The notes under the pieces: model-generated
Databases searched by the model: none
The model's input: only the letters and a program-made list of their open reading frames with translations
Told to the model about the DNA's origin: nothing
Origin: Burkholderiales bacterium
GTDB lineage: Bacteria > Pseudomonadota > Gammaproteobacteria > Burkholderiales > CAIKXV01
Length of the DNA stretch: 10,319 nucleotides
NCBI GenBank assembly: GCA_019751575.1
Contig: JAIENF010000679.1
Coordinates: 1 to 10,319, forward strand
Direction of reading: 5' to 3'
Program-made: the position numbers and the translations under genes
Part shown: in pieces, positions 7,025 to 10,319 of the stretch
Layout: each line of letters starts with the position of its first letter
Position numbering within the stretch: position 1 is the stretch's first letter

Positions 7025-7645
7025 CTACTGGATCACGAAGGAAGTGAACAGCACGTCGGTGATGCCCATGCCGTCGACCTTCGCGATGGACGCCTTCGCT
7101 GATTCGGAAAGCTTCTCGAACTGGGCCCTGGCTTCGTCGATCACCGCCTGCTCGGTGCCTTCCGGGAAGGCCTTCATCAGCGGCGGCAGTTCGAACTCGA
7201 TGCCCAGCGCCCGGTTCGCGGCATGGCGGATCTCGAGCTGCAGGCGCAACTTGCCGTCAGCACTGGTGACCTCTTCGGCGCGCTTGCCCGAAAGGACCAT
7301 CAGGATGCCGTTGCGGATCTCCGGAAGGACCTTCTTGATCTGGTCGCCGGTCTTGGCATCGCTGACCTTCAGTTCCATCGCCACCTGCAGGTAGCGGCCA
7401 CGGTCGGCAAGGTTGACCACGAACGGTTCGAGCTTCTCGAACACGGGCGGCGCCTTCGGCTTGGGCTTGGCCTCTGCCGTCTCGTCCCCGCCCTTCTTGC
7501 CCTGGAGGAAGAACCATGCGCCACCGCCGCCCCCCGCCAGCAGGACTACCAGGCCGATGATCAGGAAGAGTTTCCCCTTGCCCTTCTTCGGCGCTGCGCC
7601 GTCTTCCGATTCCGCTGTCTTGGCTTTCGCCGCTGCCTTTGCCAT
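7025..7645 (-). CDS. fliL: Flagellar basal body-associated protein FliL
   Basis: A 206-residue single-pass inner-membrane protein. FliL surrounds the stator units and supports motor torque or swarming, depending on species. A Lys/Ala-rich cytoplasmic N-terminus is followed by one transmembrane helix (about 26-47, with a GGGGG run at 38-42), a charged linker with KPKPKAPP, and the periplasmic domain: FEKLEPFVVNLADRGRYLQV (69-88), LPEIRNGILMVLSGK (107-121) and the terminal DVLFTSFVIQ. Residues about 150-190 form a helix-prone stretch between the usual last helix and the final strand, longer than in the FliL proteins I know. ATG 7643-7645 is preferred, with GGGA (7652-7655) 6 bases upstream. An in-frame GTG at 7673-7675 would add 10 residues but has no clear ribosome site. 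It begins a fliL-fliR run after a 149-bp gap. Confidence 0.93.
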   Translation of the reverse strand: MAKAAAKAKTAESEDGAAPKKGKGKLFLIIGLVVLLAGGGGGAWFFLQGKKGGDETAEAKPKPKAPPVFEKLEPFVVNLADRGRYLQVAMELKVSDAKTGDQIKKVLPEIRNGILMVLSGKRAEEVTSADGKLRLQLEIRHAANRALGIEFELPPLMKAFPEGTEQAVIDEARAQFEKLSESAKASIAKVDGMGITDVLFTSFVIQ

Positions 7646-7794
7646 CGCCTGTCCCGGACCAACCTGCTGCCGCACATTCCAGCAGGAAATTCACTGGAAA
7701 CAACATCTTTGCGTGCAGAGTTTATGTGCAGGATGACGAGAGCGCAATAAGCTTCTAGCGGAATGGCACTTTAGGAACAGGCGGGTGTGCAGCG
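7646..7794 (-). promoter_or_regulatory. fliK-fliL spacer with candidate sigma-70 promoter
   Basis: This is the largest gap in the flagellar block (149 bp), and it is visibly more AT-rich than the genes around it. On the minus strand TTGCGC (7742-7747) and TAAACT (7719-7724) are separated by 17 bp, each matching 4 of 6 bases of the sigma-70 -35 and -10 consensus, with about 75 bases of leader before the fliL ATG. I could not find a convincing sigma-54 (GG-N10-GC) or sigma-28 element in the transcribed direction. No hairpin with a T tract follows fliK, so readthrough from fliK is likely alongside any internal start. In E. coli and Salmonella fliL likewise begins a separate operon. Confidence 0.35.
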
Positions 7795-9027
7795 TCAGAC
7801 GTACATATCGATCCCGACACGGCCCCGCACGACGGCCAGGACGCCCGGACCGGAGGCACCGGAACCCTGCAACGCCGACCCGCCCGGAACGTCGGCCTCG
7901 TGGCGTCGGCTGCCGTTCCCGTCGCGCGAGGCCTGCTGCTGCCCGGCGAACGACTCCGCACCGACCGAGGTCTGGCCGAGCGAAAGACCGCCCTGCGCCA
8001 GCATCTCGTTCAGCCGCGGCAGAGCCGCCTGGATCGCCTCGCGCACGGCCGCGTTCTGGGACGTGAAGTAGAGGTTTGCCTGGTCGTTCTGGATCGTGAT
8101 CCGCACCTCGACCGGCCCCAGCTGTGGCGGGTTCAACTGGATGTCCGCCGACTGCACGCGCTGGCCCACCAGCCAGGTCACCCGTTCGTTCATGGCGTTC
8201 GACCACTCCGGCCTGCCGAACGGCGTGGCAACCTGGGTCGTGGCTGCACGCGCCTCGCCCGGGGATGGCGCAGCCGGCGCCTGGGCGGCCAGCGGGACCG
8301 GGCTGGCGCTCTCGGGTGTCGCAGGTCCGCCAGCCTGCAGCGGGATCACGCCTTCCGCACCGGTGCGCGCCGCGCCGGCATCCACCATCAGCGCGCGGAA
8401 TGATGGCGGCGAATCGACGGAAGCCTGCGGCAAGCGCTTGCCGGACGCGGCATCCATTGCCGCCCGCAGGTCCGCGGCCGGGAACTGGCCGGCCGACGGA
8501 TCCGACCCGGCGTCCGGGGCCTCGACGCGGATGCCATCCGCCGTCGGCAGCACCGGCAGGGACAGCGCAGCGCGCGCCAGTCCCGGCGGAGCGGCATCGT
8601 CCACGGGCAGCGCGAGGGGAATGCCGGGCGGGACTGCCGGGGGCGGCTGCAATGCCAGGAAAGCCGCCATCGCGTCAGACGCAATCCTATTGGAATCAAC
8701 CATCTGCAGCACCACCGGCAGCTCCGGCGGCAGCACCGGGGCTTCGACTTCGCTGCCGCCCCGGCCGCCGGTACTGTCGGCTGCCGACTGCAGGCGCTGC
8801 TCCAGGACCCCCTTGAACCCGCCGTCCGGCACCGCATCGCCGGGGACGCCCGGCGCAGCCTCCGTGGGCACCTGCGCGGCGTTCACGGCCAGCATCGCGC
8901 TGGCGGAAGGTCCTGCTTGCACGGATGGATTCACGGCGTTACCTCGAGCGTACGGGATGGATGCCACCCCTTCTGCAAGCGGCATGCCAGCGCGCGCATC
9001 GGGCCGGATACCCGCCGCCGCCGGCAT
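7795..9027 (-). CDS. fliK: Flagellar hook-length control protein FliK
   Basis: A 410-residue secreted ruler protein, similar in length to Salmonella FliK (405). It measures the hook during export and, through its C-terminal domain, switches FlhB specificity from hook to filament subunits. Residues 1-270 are Ala/Pro/Gly-rich and low in complexity, as expected for the extended ruler. The conserved Flg_hook domain lies at about 280-360: W285LVGQRVQ, then LNPPQLGPVEVRITI (298-312), ANLYFTSQNAAVREAIQ (317-333) and LPRLNEMLAQGGLSLGQTSV (336-355). A Gln/Gly/Ser-rich tail ends in GIDMYV, typical of the family. ATG 9025-9027 lies 27 bases after the fliJ stop. A later ATG at residue 15 (8983-8985) is possible; neither has a well-spaced Shine-Dalgarno. 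The rapidly evolving N-terminal half makes the exact start uncertain. Confidence 0.93.
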   Translation of the reverse strand: MPAAAGIRPDARAGMPLAEGVASIPYARGNAVNPSVQAGPSASAMLAVNAAQVPTEAAPGVPGDAVPDGGFKGVLEQRLQSAADSTGGRGGSEVEAPVLPPELPVVLQMVDSNRIASDAMAAFLALQPPPAVPPGIPLALPVDDAAPPGLARAALSLPVLPTADGIRVEAPDAGSDPSAGQFPAADLRAAMDAASGKRLPQASVDSPPSFRALMVDAGAARTGAEGVIPLQAGGPATPESASPVPLAAQAPAAPSPGEARAATTQVATPFGRPEWSNAMNERVTWLVGQRVQSADIQLNPPQLGPVEVRITIQNDQANLYFTSQNAAVREAIQAALPRLNEMLAQGGLSLGQTSVGAESFAGQQQASRDGNGSRRHEADVPGGSALQGSGASGPGVLAVVRGRVGIDMYV

Positions 9028-9033
9028 CGAACC

Positions 9034-9046
9034 GGGGCGCTGCCCC
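9034..9046. other. Short hairpin in front of fliK
   Basis: In the fliJ-fliK spacer GGGGC (9034-9038) can pair with GCCCC (9042-9046) around a 3-base loop. On the minus strand the only purine-rich run before the fliK ATG (AGGGGG) forms one arm of this stem, 15 or more bases from the start. It might limit fliK translation, but such short stems arise often by chance in GC-rich DNA. Confidence 0.25.
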
Positions 9047-9054
9047 CTGAAGCC

Positions 9055-9513
9055 CTACCGCTCCGCCTCGTCCCGTTTCGCCTCGCGCAACATCGTCTGC
9101 GCATGGTCGTCCTGCAGGCGCTGCTCGAGCCTGGTTTCGCGCGCGTTCTCCGACTGTTCGTGACGGGTCGACAACGCATCGAACGCCTTCTTGCGCCGAC
9201 GCTGCTCGAGCCAGTCCTTCTGCCCTTCCAGGTAGGCGGCCTCGCGTACCGCCACCTCCGCCCCCTGCTGCCCGCAGGCTTCATCCAGGCGATTCAGGAA
9301 GGCCTGGTAGTCGCGCACCTGCGTCACGTTCATCCCCTGGGCGAGCGAAAGCTGCAGGCGCTCGCGGTACTCGACCCGGTAGGCCTCGACCTGCGCCAGC
9401 TTTTCCTTTGCCTGCCGCCGGTCGGCATCGAGGGCCTGCAGGCGGCGTTCGGCGGCCTCCACGCGGTCTGCGTACAGGTCCACCAGCGGCTGGAGGGGAA
9501 ACCGTCGGCTCAT
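9055..9513 (-). CDS. fliJ: Flagellar export stalk/chaperone-escort protein FliJ
   Basis: A 152-residue protein, close to the 147 of Salmonella FliJ. FliJ inserts into the FliI ATPase hexamer much like the gamma subunit of F1-ATPase, links it to FlhA and recycles export chaperones. The sequence is almost entirely a charged two-helix coiled coil: MSRRFPLQPLVDLYADRVE at the start, a long helix to about 55, a turn near GMNVTQVRDY (60-69), and a second long helix rich in Glu, Arg and Gln to the C-terminus. The frame stays open upstream to 9615 across the end of fliI. ATG 9511-9513 is chosen because it gives the family's normal N-terminus and avoids the fliI overlap. The 49-bp gap to fliI contains no obvious signal. 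Identity rests on coiled-coil character, length and position. Confidence 0.93.
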   Translation of the reverse strand: MSRRFPLQPLVDLYADRVEAAERRLQALDADRRQAKEKLAQVEAYRVEYRERLQLSLAQGMNVTQVRDYQAFLNRLDEACGQQGAEVAVREAAYLEGQKDWLEQRRRKKAFDALSTRHEQSENARETRLEQRLQDDHAQTMLREAKRDEAER

Positions 9514-9562
9514 CGTTCGATGCCGCGCCCCATGCCAGCGGGCCAGCCATGCCGGGCGCCGT

Positions 9563-10319
9563 TCATGACGCGAACAGCGCAGCCAGGTCGGCGCGCGACT
9601 GCGCATGGTCCGCACGCTCGAACTGTCCCTGCTGCAGGAACCGCTCGAGATCCGGATAGCGCGCGACCGCCTCGTCCAGTTCGCGGTCGCCGCCCCGCAC
9701 GTAGGCGCCGACGCTGATCAGGTCGCGGCTGCGCTGGTAGCGCGAGTAGTAGTACTTGAACCGGCGCAACAGCGCGAATTCCTCGACCGTCACCAGCTCG
9801 TTCATCGCGCGGCTGATCGATGCCTCGATGTCGATCGCCGGGTAATGCCCCTGGTCGGCAAGGGAACGCGACAGCACGATATGGCCATCGAGGATCGCGC
9901 GTGCCGAGTCGGCGATCGGGTCCTGCTGGTCATCGCCCTCGGCCAGCACCGTGTAGAAGGCGGTGATCGAACCCCCGCCGGAACGGCCGTTCCCGGCGCG
10001 CTCGACCAGCTGCGGCAACTTCGCGAACACCGAAGGCGGATAGCCCCGGGTCGCGGGTGGTTCGCCGATCGCCAGCGCGATCTCGCGCTGGGCCATCGCG
10101 TAGCGGGTGAGCGAATCCATGATCAGCAGCACCTGCAGGCCCTGGTCGCGGAAGCTTTCGGCGATCGCCGTTGCGTATGCTGCGCCGTGCAGCCTGAGCA
10201 GCGGCGGCGTGTCGGCCGGAGCCGCCACCACCACCGAGCGCGCACGGCCTTCGGGGCCCAGGATGTTCTCGATGAACTCCTTGACCTCGCGGCCGCGTTC
10301 GCCGATCAGCCCGACCACC
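9563..10319 (-). CDS. fliI: Flagellar export ATPase FliI (C-terminal part)
   Basis: The last 251 codons or so of FliI; the gene continues past the right edge of the window. FliI is the hexameric ATPase that energises and orders substrate entry into the flagellar export gate. The visible part begins at [11 protein letters not shown], which holds the catalytic glutamate (GER). It continues with the Walker B strand [19 protein letters not shown] (63-81 of the visible part), [25 protein letters not shown] (85-109), and the F-type ATPase alpha/beta signature [10 protein letters not shown] (160-169). The C-terminal helical region with [19 protein letters not shown] (188-206) is also typical. The Walker A loop should lie just outside the window. 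Compared with about 457 residues in Salmonella, roughly 200 N-terminal residues are missing here only because of the edge. It is the first visible gene of the fli cluster and lies 49 bp before fliJ. Confidence 0.97.
   Translation of the reverse strand, partial: VVGLIGERGREVKEFIENILGPEGRARSVVVAAPADTPPLLRLHGAAYATAIAESFRDQGLQVLLIMDSLTRYAMAQREIALAIGEPPATRGYPPSVFAKLPQLVERAGNGRSGGGSITAFYTVLAEGDDQQDPIADSARAILDGHIVLSRSLADQGHYPAIDIEASISRAMNELVTVEEFALLRRFKYYYSRYQRSRDLISVGAYVRGGDRELDEAVARYPDLERFLQQGQFERADHAQSRADLAALFAS

Noticed and set aside
5209..7047. A 612-codon open frame on the plus strand opposite fliO, fliN and fliM
   Set aside because: It is antisense to three conserved flagellar genes and shows no family motif, so it is a codon-bias shadow.
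7748..7774. TAAA on the minus strand, 15 bases before a possible -10, resembling a sigma-28 site
   Set aside because: The downstream octamer matches only about 2 of 8 consensus bases.
7768..7785. TGGCAC on the plus strand resembling a sigma-54 -24 element
   Set aside because: The matching -12 GC element is absent at the right distance, and transcription would run antisense into fliK.

Overview
The window is high-GC chromosomal DNA with dense, tightly packed genes, nearly all on the minus strand. The gene order and protein motifs point to a motile Gram-negative proteobacterium. I favour a betaproteobacterium (Burkholderiales-like), because a fli cluster ending in fliR here abuts a dapA-bamC-metallohydrolase group. 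That placement is inferred from gene order and protein style, not from a search.

Layout, in the direction of transcription (right to left). The first block (10319 to 3232) is a flagellar cluster: fliI (5' end outside the window), fliJ, fliK, a 149-bp gap with a possible promoter, then fliL, fliM, fliN, fliO, fliP, fliQ and fliR. Together they encode the export ATPase and its stalk, the hook-length ruler, the stator-associated protein, two C-ring switch proteins and the membrane export gate. From fliN to fliQ each stop codon overlaps the next start by 4 bp, and the start codons change from ATG (fliO) to GTG (fliP) to TTG (fliQ).

The second block (3105 to 222), after a 126-bp gap with a candidate -10 element, is a housekeeping group. 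It comprises dapA (lysine and diaminopimelate synthesis), bamC (outer-membrane assembly lipoprotein, overlapping dapA by 4 bp) and a YycJ/WalJ-like metallo-beta-lactamase-fold hydrolase. It ends at a perfect palindromic hairpin flanked by A and T tracts, which should act as a two-way terminator.

The third block (1 to 112) is the 3' end of a convergent plus-strand gene. Its product ends in a Pro/Ala linker followed by three 7-residue Asp-Ala-Ala-Lys repeats.

I saw no tRNA, rRNA, CRISPR array, insertion sequence, prophage or attachment site. No stretch over 300 bases lacks a gene. The content is recognisable core biology and I found no convincing undescribed system. The points worth a second look are details: the start-codon cascade in the export-gate genes, an enlarged C-terminal region in FliL, an altered residue in the lysine-binding site of DapA, and the repeat-bearing gene end at the left edge.
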